41,539 bases of DNA, from the NCBI GenBank assembly GCA_004557905.1, contig SFFH01000041.1, forward strand, positions 1-41,539. Direction: 5' to 3'. Each line of letters starts with the position of its first letter. Within the stretch, counting starts at the first letter, position 1. The position numbers and the translations under genes are program-made. Shown one piece after another: positions 6,971-14,086 of this stretch. The notes under the pieces were generated by a model, which did no database searches, had not been told where the DNA came from, and was given only the letters and a program-made list of their open reading frames with translations. This DNA is from Clostridiales bacterium (lineage in GTDB: Bacteria > Bacillota > Clostridia > Christensenellales > Aristaeellaceae).

Positions 6971-7893
6971 TGGGTATATTCCTCCGATATTTTGAGCAGT
7001 ACCGACTCGAACGCCGAGGCGAACGCCACGTTGCTCGCCATCATCATGCGCGCTTTCGTGACGCAGGCGGCGAGCTGCAGCCCGCCCGCGAGCGGCACCG
7101 TGCGCGCATAGGCCACCGCCTCGCGCGCATAGCCGCTCTCCTCGAGCGATCCCCTGCCCGCCTGGGCCAGCAGGATATCCCGCACGGCCGTCTCAAGCAG
7201 GTCCATCACCATCTTCTGGCGTTCCTTGTCGTCCTTGTAAAGATTGACTGTGGGCAGCACATCGCCGGGGCGATGCACGGAAAACACGTCGCCCGTGACG
7301 CATCCCTCCGCCATGCGCGCGCGGCGTCTGGCGTCAAGGGGCGACTGGCCCAGCGCGATGAGCCGCTTTTCGCACGCTTGCTCGCTGAGCGGGTGGAAGC
7401 GGATCACGCGGCAGCGGGAGACGATCGTGGGCAGCAGCGCGCCGGGCTGGTCGGTGATCAGAAAGAACACCGTGTCCTGCGGCGGCTCCTCGAGCGTCTT
7501 GAGCAGGCAGTTCTGCGCGGCGGGCGTCATCTTCTCCGCACTGGGGAAGATCAGCACCTTCGTCGTGTCCTCAAAGGATCGGGTCGCCACCTGATCCAGC
7601 ACCTCGCGCATGACGCCCACGCCGATCGTCTGCTTGCCCTTTTCCGGCACGATCGTATGCAGATCGGGATGCGTGTCGCTCACAACGCGCCTGCACGGCC
7701 CGCATACGCCGCAGGGGCGCTTTCCCGCCCCGCGGCACATCGCCGCCATGGCGCACAGGCGCGCGACGGATTTCTTGCCCGTCCCGCGCGGCCCGCACAG
7801 CAGATACGCGTGCACAAACGTGTGATTCGCGAAATCCGCGTGCAGCTGCGCAATATGCGCGGACTGCCCGCTGAAATCCTCAAACGAAAGCAT
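6958..7893 (-). CDS. holB: DNA polymerase III subunit delta prime
   Basis: 311 residues, AAA+ clamp-loader subunit. A Walker A-like loop GPRGTGKKSVA is near residue 34, a zinc module CRGAGKRPCGVCGPC follows, and the SRC motif (TIVSRCRVIRF) that supplies the arginine finger to the neighbouring clamp-loader subunit is intact. KVLIFPSAEKMTPAAQNCLLKTLEEPP is the conserved delta-prime core. Within the pentameric loader it opens the beta clamp at the replication fork. It is flanked by darA (3-bp gap) and ricT (overlap), the classic Bacillota context. Confidence 0.95.
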   Translation of the reverse strand: MLSFEDFSGQSAHIAQLHADFANHTFVHAYLLCGPRGTGKKSVARLCAMAAMCRGAGKRPCGVCGPCRRVVSDTHPDLHTIVPEKGKQTIGVGVMREVLDQVATRSFEDTTKVLIFPSAEKMTPAAQNCLLKTLEEPPQDTVFFLITDQPGALLPTIVSRCRVIRFHPLSEQACEKRLIALGQSPLDARRRARMAEGCVTGDVFSVHRPGDVLPTVNLYKDDKERQKMVMDLLETAVRDILLAQAGRGSLEESGYAREAVAYARTVPLAGGLQLAACVTKARMMMASNVAFASAFESVLLKISEEYTQWPW

Positions 7894-7896
7894 GGC

Positions 7897-8232
7897 TTAC
7901 ACCTTCACGAACTGGGAAACCTCCAGCACGAAGATCGTCGCGCCGCCGACGGTCACGCGGATGGGATACGGCACATAGACGCCGCCCGCCGCGCTGGAGC
8001 CCATGGGTGTCGCGGACGCGGTGATCTGCTCGCGGCTCTTGCAGATCTTCTCGATGATCGCCAGCGCTTCATCCAGCTTTTCGTCCTCCACGCCGCTGAT
8101 GAGCGTGGTGTTGCCCGCGCGCAGGAAGCCGCCGGTGGTCGCCAGCTTCGTCACGCCAAAGCCCTTATCCATCAGTGCGGAGACGACGCGGCCCGCGTCC
8201 TCGTCCTGCACAATCGCAATCACAAGCTTCAT
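7897..8232 (-). CDS. darA: Cyclic-di-AMP receptor, PII-like (DarA/PstA)
   Basis: A 111-residue PII-like protein that binds c-di-AMP as a trimer. The conserved opening MKLVIAIVQDEDAGRVVSALMDKGFGVTKLATTGGFLRAGNTTL contains the nucleotide-binding TTGGFLRAGN loop. The long variable B-loop is short here (TASATPMGSSAAGG), and the protein ends in IFVLEVSQF, also typical. ATG at 8232 is chosen because the family begins MKL and GGAGG precedes it by 11 bases; in-frame starts further up would add 7 or 13 extra residues. It is first in an operon with holB and ricT; a TATAAT box lies at 8316-8321 on the minus strand without a good -35. Targets of DarA proteins remain largely unknown. Confidence 0.92.
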   Translation of the reverse strand: MKLVIAIVQDEDAGRVVSALMDKGFGVTKLATTGGFLRAGNTTLISGVEDEKLDEALAIIEKICKSREQITASATPMGSSAAGGVYVPYPIRVTVGGATIFVLEVSQFVKV

Positions 8233-8364
8233 ACCATCTATTTCCTCCATTCGTCTGTCGCTTTCGCGCATGGAAGTGCCGCTGCGCCCTACCGGCGCAG
8301 ATGGGCCTTGTAGATATTATACAGGAAGCCCGTGAAAAAAGCTAGTGTTTCGCAAAACTGGAAA

Positions 8365-8393
8365 GCACGCGGCAGAATCGCTCTGCCGCGTGC
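8365..8393 (-). terminator. Probable terminator after the aminopeptidase gene
   Basis: Perfect stem GCACGCGGCAG/CTGCCGCGTGC with a 7-base loop. On the minus strand it is followed by TTTCCAGTTTTG, a T-rich but interrupted tail. It lies about 215 bp beyond the aminopeptidase stop and upstream of the darA promoter, where a terminator would be expected. Confidence 0.55.
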
Positions 8394-8525
8394 CCGTGAT
8401 GCGGTTTACACTGATCTATGATGAAAACATGCCTTTTGTGCTCTTATCGAGTCGGACATGATTCCCACGTCAGGTATCGCTTCGCTCCCTGACTGCCTTT
8501 CTTCTGATCGCTTCGCGATGGAGTG

Positions 8526-8590
8526 CGTTGGGCTGCCGCCCAAACCCGCTTGGGGATTTCATCCCCAAACCCCTTCTTCGCTTCGCGCGG
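8526..8590 (+). repeat. Dispersed two-hairpin repeat, copy 3
   Basis: Stem TTGGGC/GCCCAA around TGCC, then TTGGGGA/TCCCCAA around TTTCA, then the CTTCTTCGCTTCGCG tail. It ends about 17 bp from the stop codon of the minus-strand aminopeptidase gene, the same arrangement as copies 2 and 4. Confidence 0.9.
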
Positions 8591-8607
8591 CTTGAAGCAA
8601 TTTGGGT

Positions 8608-10401
8608 TCAGATCGCCCGCGTCGCATGCCTCAGCCACGCGCGCTCATCCTCGTCCGCCATCAGCGGCTCGAGCTTCTCCAGCACGAACGCGTGATACGC
8701 GTTGAGCCACCCGCGCTGCCGCGCAGTCATCTGCTCCGGAATCACCGCGTCCAGATCGATCGGCGCGCAGGTGATTGCCTCAAAGCCCATGAACTGGCCG
8801 TACTCGTTCATCTCCAGCTTTTTGCACACCAGCTCGTTTTCGATACGGATGCCGTGGCTGCCCTCGATGTAGATGCCCGGCTCGTCGGTCGTCACCATGC
8901 CCGCCTCCATCACCGTGTCCTCGTTGCGGGTCGGGGACTTGTACCAGCGGAAGGCGTTGGGTCCCTCGTGCACGCTGAGCAGATAGCCCACGCCGTGGCC
9001 GGTGCCGCAGCGGTAGTCGATGCCCAGGTCCCACATCGGGCCGCGCGCCAGGATGTCCAGGCCGATGCCCGTGACGCCGTGCAGGAACTTCGCGTTCTGC
9101 AGGTTCATCATGCCGCAGAGCACGGCGGTGAAGTGCTCCTTCTGCTCCCTGTCCACCTCGCCCATGGCGAACGTGCGGGTGATGTCCGTGGTGCCCTCCA
9201 GGTACTGCGCGCCGGAGTCGATGAGCAGCAGGTCCTTCGCCTCGATCGTCGCGCTGGATTCCTCCGTCGCCTTGTAGTGCATCATCGCGGCGTTCTCGCG
9301 GTACGCGCAGATCGTATCAAAGCTTGTGGAGATGAAGTGCTCCTGCTCCTGGCGCAGCGCAAGCAGCCTGTCCGTCACACTCAGCTCGTCCATGGGCACC
9401 TTGCCCGCGTTCTGCTTGAGCCAGTACATCAGGCGCGTCACGGCCAGGCCGTCCTTGACATGGGCAGCGCGCAGGTTGTCAAGCTCCACGTCGTTCTTGA
9501 TCGCCTTGAGGCGGAACGCAGGGTTCTCGTGCTGGATGATGTTCGTGTCCGCGAGCGCCGCGCACAGGCTCGCCGTCATCTTCCTGCCGTCGACCATCAC
9601 GCTCGTGCCCGGCTCGATGGCCTCCAGCGCCGCCGTGATCTCGCCGTACTCGCGCAGGTACACACCCTCGGAGAAGAGCGCCTCGCGCACGGATTCGCTC
9701 ACCTTCTGCGTGTCCACGAACCAGATCGCGTCCTCCCTGCCGATGAGCAGGTAGCTCATCACCACCGGGGTGCAGTGCACGTCGCTGCCGCGCACGTTGA
9801 GCGTCCAGGCGATGTCGTCCAGCACGTTCACCACGTGCATGTCCGCGCCGGCTTTGGCCATCACCTCGCGGATGGCGGCGAGCTTTGCGCTCACGCTCAT
9901 GCCGGTATACTTCTCCTCGAGCAGGTACACCGGGTCCGTGGGCATCACCGGGCGGTCCGTCCACAACGTCTCAAACCAGTCGCCGGTGTCGCGCAGCGCG
10001 ATCTCGCGGCCGGCGAGCATGTCGCTCATGTCGGCGGCGAAGTGCGAGCTGATGACGGAGAAATCCACGCCGCAGCTCTCGCCCGCCTTGGCCAGGCTGC
10101 AGACATACTGCTCCACGGTCGGCACGCCCGCGGTGCCCGAGCGCATGAGCGTGATGCCGGTGCCGGCGATCTGGCGCTCCGCCTGGATGAAGTAGCGGCC
10201 GTCGGTGAAGAGCGCGGCCTCCTCGCGGCCCACGACCAGCGTGCCGGCGGAGCCGGTGAAGCCGCTGAGCCACTGACGGGTCTTGAAGTAGTCGGCCAGG
10301 TATTCGGAAGCGTGGGAATCGGCCGTCGGCACGATGACCACAGCCATGTTTTCCTCATCCATACGCGCACGGAATGCGCGGAGTCTATCGACAATCTGCA
10401 T
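8608..10401 (-). CDS. Xaa-Pro aminopeptidase, three-domain M24B type
   Basis: 597 residues. Two creatinase-like N-terminal domains (about 1-300) precede the pita-bread M24 peptidase domain (about 305-535), followed by a C-terminal extension of 60 residues typical of the long bacterial/eukaryotic aminopeptidase P type. The dinuclear metal ligands are all present: Asp395 (LLIDSGAQY), Asp406 (TTDITRTF), His469 (GTGHGVGYLLSVHEG), Glu507 (TTDEPGIY) and Glu521 (RIENELV). It removes N-terminal residues from peptides with proline at position 2; cytoplasmic, without a signal peptide. AAGGAG lies 8 bases before the ATG, and a consensus promoter is at 10434-10462. It is divergent from the LysR gene, which may regulate it. 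Confidence 0.95.
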   Translation of the reverse strand: MQIVDRLRAFRARMDEENMAVVIVPTADSHASEYLADYFKTRQWLSGFTGSAGTLVVGREEAALFTDGRYFIQAERQIAGTGITLMRSGTAGVPTVEQYVCSLAKAGESCGVDFSVISSHFAADMSDMLAGREIALRDTGDWFETLWTDRPVMPTDPVYLLEEKYTGMSVSAKLAAIREVMAKAGADMHVVNVLDDIAWTLNVRGSDVHCTPVVMSYLLIGREDAIWFVDTQKVSESVREALFSEGVYLREYGEITAALEAIEPGTSVMVDGRKMTASLCAALADTNIIQHENPAFRLKAIKNDVELDNLRAAHVKDGLAVTRLMYWLKQNAGKVPMDELSVTDRLLALRQEQEHFISTSFDTICAYRENAAMMHYKATEESSATIEAKDLLLIDSGAQYLEGTTDITRTFAMGEVDREQKEHFTAVLCGMMNLQNAKFLHGVTGIGLDILARGPMWDLGIDYRCGTGHGVGYLLSVHEGPNAFRWYKSPTRNEDTVMEAGMVTTDEPGIYIEGSHGIRIENELVCKKLEMNEYGQFMGFEAITCAPIDLDAVIPEQMTARQRGWLNAYHAFVLEKLEPLMADEDERAWLRHATRAI

Positions 10402-10433
10402 ACAGCAATCTCCTTTTTGATCTGATCCTATCC

Positions 10434-10462
10434 ATTATAGCGCACTCGCGCCCGCTTCTCAA
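10434..10462 (-). promoter_or_regulatory. Promoter for the aminopeptidase gene
   Basis: On the minus strand TTGAGA (10457-10462) and a perfect TATAAT (10434-10439) are 17 bp apart, 33 bp from the start codon. It is back to back with the LysR promoter. Confidence 0.85.
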
Positions 10463-10482
10463 TCCCCCGCCGTATTTTTCCG

Positions 10483-10511
10483 TGGACAAATCCGCGCCGG
10501 TCATCTACAAT
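10483..10511 (+). promoter_or_regulatory. Promoter for the LysR gene, followed by a 13-bp tandem repeat
   Basis: TGGACA (10483-10488) and TACAAT (10506-10511) are 17 bp apart. Immediately downstream AGAAGCATCTGTC occurs twice head to tail (10512-10524 and 10525-10537), covering the expected transcription start and leader. Confidence 0.75.
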
Positions 10512-10555
10512 AGAAGCATCTGTCAGAAGCATCTGTCCAGCAAGGAGTTTCGCCT

Positions 10556-11476
10556 ATGAACACCCGTCATGCCCGCATGATCCTTGCCATCGTGCGCGAG
10601 GGCAGCTTCACCGCCGCCGCCAAGGCGCTGTGCATCACTCAGCCCACGCTCTCCCAGACCGTCCGCCAGATTGAGACGCAGCTGGGCGAGCCCATCTTCG
10701 TGCGCGGCAAAACGCCCGCCGTGCTCACGCCTGCCGGCGCGCTGTATGTGGAGGCTGCCCGGCGGATCGTGCAGACCGAGACGCAGCTGTCCGAGGCCAT
10801 CAGCCTGCTGCGCGGTCACGCCGTGGGCACGCTGCGCGTCGGCCTGATGCGCCACCGCAGTGAGGAGCTGCTGCCGCAGGTGCTGGGCGACTTTCTCTCC
10901 AGCTATCCGGATGTGCGTCTGGAGGTGCGGGAGGACGACGTCGCCCAGCTGGAGCAGATGCTGCTGCGTGGCGAGCTGGATATGGCACTGCTCACCTGTG
11001 ACAAGCCGCATCCGCGCCTCGAGTACCGCCAGATTGCCTCAGAGGAGGTCGTGCTGATCGCCGGAAAGCAGACCGCGCTGGCCCGCCGCATCTCCTCCGG
11101 CGCCACCATCGGCCTGCGCGAGGCGGCGCAGGAGCGCTTCATCCTGCCGACGGGCGACCACACGCACCGCAGGGCTATTGACGACCTGCTCGCCCGCTGC
11201 GCGGTGCACCCTCCTGTCTGCATGTGCTGCGACAACGTCGGCACCGCCATGCGCGCCTGCGCAGCCGCCAATCTGGTCATGCTCTGCCCGTTCATCTCTC
11301 TGCTGTGCGACAGCGGCATGATGCAGAAGCTCTCCCACTATCACCTGGGCACGGACGCGGTTCTTCCGCCGTTTTACATAGCCTACGCGAAGGACCAGCC
11401 GCTCGCGCCGTACGCCGAGTCGCTCTACACCATGCTCAGCAACCGCTTCCGCGCGATGACCGCGTACCGCATCTGA
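10556..11476 (+). CDS. LysR-family transcriptional regulator
   Basis: 306 residues. The N-terminal winged helix-turn-helix is standard (ILAIVREGSFTAAAKALCITQPTLSQTVRQIETQLGEPIFVRG), followed by a periplasmic-binding-protein-like effector domain from about residue 90 (GTLRVGLMRHRSEELLPQVLGDF). AAGGAG lies 7 bases before the ATG. It is transcribed away from the aminopeptidase gene, so peptide metabolism is a plausible but unproven target. The effector cannot be told from sequence. Confidence 0.93.
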   Translation: MNTRHARMILAIVREGSFTAAAKALCITQPTLSQTVRQIETQLGEPIFVRGKTPAVLTPAGALYVEAARRIVQTETQLSEAISLLRGHAVGTLRVGLMRHRSEELLPQVLGDFLSSYPDVRLEVREDDVAQLEQMLLRGELDMALLTCDKPHPRLEYRQIASEEVVLIAGKQTALARRISSGATIGLREAAQERFILPTGDHTHRRAIDDLLARCAVHPPVCMCCDNVGTAMRACAAANLVMLCPFISLLCDSGMMQKLSHYHLGTDAVLPPFYIAYAKDQPLAPYAESLYTMLSNRFRAMTAYRI

Positions 11477-11588
11477 CCGCCGGCAGGCAGGCCGTCCCCG
11501 CCGTACGATGTGCTGCGCATTTCCTGCAGGCAAAAAATACCATCCCCTTTATTTCGCGATTCCGGTTCTAAATCGGATAGATGTATCT

Positions 11589-11623
11589 TATCCTGAAATG
11601 TATTTTTCGTCGCTTTCAGGATA
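11589..11623. promoter_or_regulatory. Inverted repeat upstream of the XRE gene, possible operator
   Basis: TATCCTGAAA (11589-11598) and TTTCAGGATA (11614-11623) form a perfect 10-bp inverted repeat with a 15-bp centre, 37 bp upstream of the XRE regulator start. The arm spacing of about two helical turns suits a dimeric regulator. No T-run follows, so it is unlikely to be a terminator. Confidence 0.5.
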
Positions 11624-11659
11624 TCATGAGGGTACATTTCATTCGCGGAGGGGATCACG

Positions 11660-12031
11660 ATGATCGTTTCCTACAAGACGATCGGACAGAATATCCGTGC
11701 GGCACGCAAGGCTGCCGGCCTCACACAGGAGCAGATTGCGGAGCAGCTCAGGATGTCCCAGCTGCACTTTGGCCGTCTGGAGCGCGGCGAGCGTCCCGCC
11801 TCTCTGGAGCAGATTGCGCTGATCGCGCAGACGCTGCGCGTGCCGCTTGCCTCGCTGCTCAACGGCTGCGTCATGGAGGAGGACTTTGCCAGCGAGCCGG
11901 ACGACAGCGCGCAGGCTCTGGGCAAGTCCGTGGCCCAGTTGGCCAGCGGCTGCTCCGCCAGGTCGCGCAGGCTGATGCACACGCTGTGCCAGGCCGTGGC
12001 CTCCAGCGAAAAGCTGCCCGGCGGCGAATGA
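11660..12031 (+). CDS. XRE-family helix-turn-helix regulator
   Basis: 123 residues. Residues 8-65 form a Cro/CI-type HTH: IGQNIRAARKAAGLTQEQIAEQLRMSQLHFGRLERGERPASLEQI, followed by IAQTLRVPLASLLNG. The C-terminal 55 residues have no recognisable domain. GGAGGGG lies 6 bases upstream of the start. It is a single-gene unit with its own terminator, between the LysR gene and the convergent dipeptidase. No phage or mobile genes are nearby, so it is probably a chromosomal regulator; the target is unknown, with autoregulation suggested by the upstream inverted repeat. Confidence 0.9.
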   Translation: MIVSYKTIGQNIRAARKAAGLTQEQIAEQLRMSQLHFGRLERGERPASLEQIALIAQTLRVPLASLLNGCVMEEDFASEPDDSAQALGKSVAQLASGCSARSRRLMHTLCQAVASSEKLPGGE

Positions 12032-12050
12032 TGAGATCATGAGATATGGA

Positions 12051-12097
12051 AACGCCATGCGGCGGGTTTTTCCCGGGCATGGCGTTGTTTCGTTTTT
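12051..12097 (+). terminator. Terminator after the XRE gene
   Basis: Stem AACGCCATGC (12051-12060)/GCATGGCGTT (12077-12086) with a second inner GGG/CCC pairing, followed by GTTTCGTTTTTG. It lies between convergent genes and may also stop transcription of the dipeptidase gene. Confidence 0.75.
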
Positions 12098-12116
12098 GTA
12101 TGGTTTTTCTTGAGGA

Positions 12117-13022
12117 TCAGTATCCCAGCCTGCGATAATAATTCAGGAAATTGCGGCCCGCGATGTCCTCCACAGCCTCCTCGCTGTAGCCGCGCCTGCG
12201 CAGCTCCGCAAGGATCGCCGGGATATCCGCCGGGCTCTGGCAGTCCACCGGCGCATACTCGATGCCGTCAAAGTCGCTGCCGAAGCCCACGTTCTTCGCG
12301 GCGCCCAGCTGGCACATGTGATCGATGTGGTCGGCAATGTCCTTCACGCCGGCCTTTCCGTCCTCGCGCAGGAAGCGCGGATAGAAGTTCACGCCGATCC
12401 AGCCGCCGCGGCTGGCCATCGCGCGGATCTGCTCGTCGGTCAGGTTGCGGAAGTGCGGGCAGAGCTTCGCCGCGCAGGAGTGTGAGGCCATCGGCGGCTG
12501 GCTGTGCTTATCGATCAGGTCCCAGAAGCCCGCCTCGTTCAGGTGGCTGGTGTCCGCCGCCATGCGGAGGCTGGCCATTTCCTTCAGGATTGCCCAGCCC
12601 TGCGGCTTGATGCCGTTCTTCGTGCCGCCCTTGGCCGGATAGCCGATCTCGTTTTCGTTGTTCCAGGTCAGCGCCGCCATGCGGATGCCGCGCGCATGGA
12701 ATTCGCGCACGCGCTCCACGCTGCCCTCAAAGATTTCGCCGCCCTCCACGGACAGCAGAATCTTCACCTTGCCCGTCTCGGCCTCCAGCGGGGAATCCAC
12801 CTTCTCCCAGCCCTCCGTCTCCGTCAGGTGCTCGAAGGCGGCGTACTCCGCCATCGCCTTGTCATACGGGTGATCGCTCATGCCCTTGCTACCGGCAAAG
12901 AGCGTGCAGGTCTGCAGGCTCATGCCGCCGCGCTTCATGTTCTCCATCGTCACGCAGGGCGTCTGCTCCGGCTGGAGCGCCCGCATGTACAGCGTGTCGC
13001 AATGTGTATCGCAGATGATCAT
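12117..13022 (-). CDS. Membrane dipeptidase (family M19)
   Basis: 301 residues, renal-dipeptidase-like zinc enzyme hydrolysing dipeptides, including those with a C-terminal D-residue. Zinc ligand motifs are in order: DTHCDTL at residues 5-11, SVEGGE (bridging Glu), AADTSHLNEAGFWD, ASHSCA and GSDFDG. The protein is shorter than the mammalian enzyme and lacks a signal peptide, so cytoplasmic, as in other Bacillota. AGGAGG lies 9 bases before the ATG. It follows the MerR gene on the same strand by 39 bp and may be co-transcribed with it. With the aminopeptidase and the DmpA-type enzyme it is the third peptidase in 10 kb. Confidence 0.94.
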   Translation of the reverse strand: MIICDTHCDTLYMRALQPEQTPCVTMENMKRGGMSLQTCTLFAGSKGMSDHPYDKAMAEYAAFEHLTETEGWEKVDSPLEAETGKVKILLSVEGGEIFEGSVERVREFHARGIRMAALTWNNENEIGYPAKGGTKNGIKPQGWAILKEMASLRMAADTSHLNEAGFWDLIDKHSQPPMASHSCAAKLCPHFRNLTDEQIRAMASRGGWIGVNFYPRFLREDGKAGVKDIADHIDHMCQLGAAKNVGFGSDFDGIEYAPVDCQSPADIPAILAELRRRGYSEEAVEDIAGRNFLNYYRRLGY

Positions 13023-13061
13023 CGTCTTTTCCTCCTCTTATGAATCTCGCTTTTTAAGCCT

Positions 13062-13883
13062 TCATCGCTGATCGTTCAGCTTTGTCTCAAGCCGGATATA
13101 CCGATGAAATCGGCCCTCCTCATTTGCCCTGCAGAGAATCTCTCCAAATACCCGGTTTGTCTTCGGATCAATTCCAACCTTTTCCATTTCGGCATAGAAA
13201 CCTTCAAGCATCTCCTTGGAAAACTCTCCCCATCCTTTTGCGTCGATTACTGTGCACAGAGCCAGATGCGCAGGACGCTCAAAGACCTCTTTTGAAACTG
13301 GCAGTTGAAGATATGCCGCGTATTCTTTTTCAATCGAATAATACCAGAGCAACTGCTCCGTCTTTTCTCCTACAGATGCGCCGCGGTTCTCAACCTCTAG
13401 CGCACCCCGGACAAACGGATGCCCCTGACTCCAGCTTCTAAAGCAATTCGCGTCTTCCGCAGAAATCGAATAGGCCATCCCTTCGCTTCTGCCCATCGGC
13501 AGCCACAGCGTATCGGGCAAGAATTCAAACCAGTATCTTCCGCAATTCAAAGCCGCCGTCTTCAGTTCTTTGACCTGACCGTGTAAAAAACGGGACAACT
13601 GCTGCTTCTTTGCGATTTCTTCCTCCAACTGAAGACAGCGGGTTTCATACATATGGATTCTGTCTTTCAGACTTGCTTCCTGCAGAATCTGTCGACTCTC
13701 CCGGATGCTGAATCCCAGATTGCGCATACCGATCATGTTGAGAAGATCCCAGAAAGCCCTTGTGCTGCACTCGCCATAACCGTTCTGTTGGTCTTTATCC
13801 AGTACAACCATGCCGCTTTTTTCATAAAAGCGAATCGTCTCCCGGGAAATACTCAGAAACCGGCATACTTCACTAATCTTCAA
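13062..13883 (-). CDS. MerR-family regulator with GyrI-like effector domain
   Basis: 273 residues from TTG at 13883, chosen because LKISEVCRFLSISRETIRFYEKSGMV is the canonical MerR N-terminus and GAGAGGG lies 6 bases upstream; an ATG-initiated frame from 13952 would add 23 unconserved residues. HTH at 1-70, coiled-coil dimerisation helix about 80-125 (KDRIHMYETRCLQLEEEIAKKQQ), then a roughly 150-residue effector domain resembling the GyrI/SOUL-type multidrug-binding fold (YAEMEKVGIDPKTNR, HRYIRLETKL at the end). It is divergent from the FAD/FMN flavoprotein gene, whose promoter has an unusual 19-bp spacer, and is likely its regulator. Base composition is lower in GC than in flanking genes. 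Confidence 0.85.
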   Translation of the reverse strand: MKISEVCRFLSISRETIRFYEKSGMVVLDKDQQNGYGECSTRAFWDLLNMIGMRNLGFSIRESRQILQEASLKDRIHMYETRCLQLEEEIAKKQQLSRFLHGQVKELKTAALNCGRYWFEFLPDTLWLPMGRSEGMAYSISAEDANCFRSWSQGHPFVRGALEVENRGASVGEKTEQLLWYYSIEKEYAAYLQLPVSKEVFERPAHLALCTVIDAKGWGEFSKEMLEGFYAEMEKVGIDPKTNRVFGEILCRANEEGRFHRYIRLETKLNDQR

Positions 13884-14017
13884 TTTATTCCCTCTCTTTC
13901 CCGTTGTTAATACCCGGAGGTTCCCTACCGATTTCAAAGCTGAGTATACCATTCTTTATTGTTTATTTCAAGAATAAACCCGCAAAATCTATTCATATTG
14001 CACATATCAAATTCATC

Positions 14018-14048
14018 TTGACTTGGTACAATCTTCCACCCTTAGAAT
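14018..14048 (+). promoter_or_regulatory. Possible MerR-type promoter (19-bp spacer) for the flavoprotein
   Basis: TTGACT (14018-14023) and TAGAAT (14043-14048) are separated by 19 bp, the long spacing typical of promoters twisted open by MerR regulators. The ATG is 38 bp downstream. Only a weak TGG/CCA dyad is seen in the spacer, so the call is tentative. Confidence 0.45.
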
Positions 14049-14086
14049 ATTCTCAGAACAGAGTCTTCAAAAAAGGAGGAAATATC

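Larger units (their letters stand above)
8233..8607. other. Intergenic region with hairpins and a repeat copy
   Basis: This 375-bp gap contains the darA leader and probable -10 box, a perfect 11-bp stem hairpin (8365-8393), two smaller GC hairpins near 8468-8520 (for example ATCGC/GCGAT around TTC) and two-hairpin repeat copy 3. No coding sequence is supportable. Confidence 0.7.

Noticed and set aside
5495..7111. Long plus-strand frames opposite ricT, including a Ser/Arg-rich repeat protein (5721-6623)
   Set aside because: The repeat pattern is the antisense reading of the RicT Arg/Glu tail; there is no ribosome site, and the frame crosses the ferredoxin promoter and the ricT stop.
8282..8607. 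tRNA or small structured RNA gene
   Set aside because: The hairpins here are explained by a terminator-like stem and the dispersed repeat; no cloverleaf or TTCGA-type T-arm was found.
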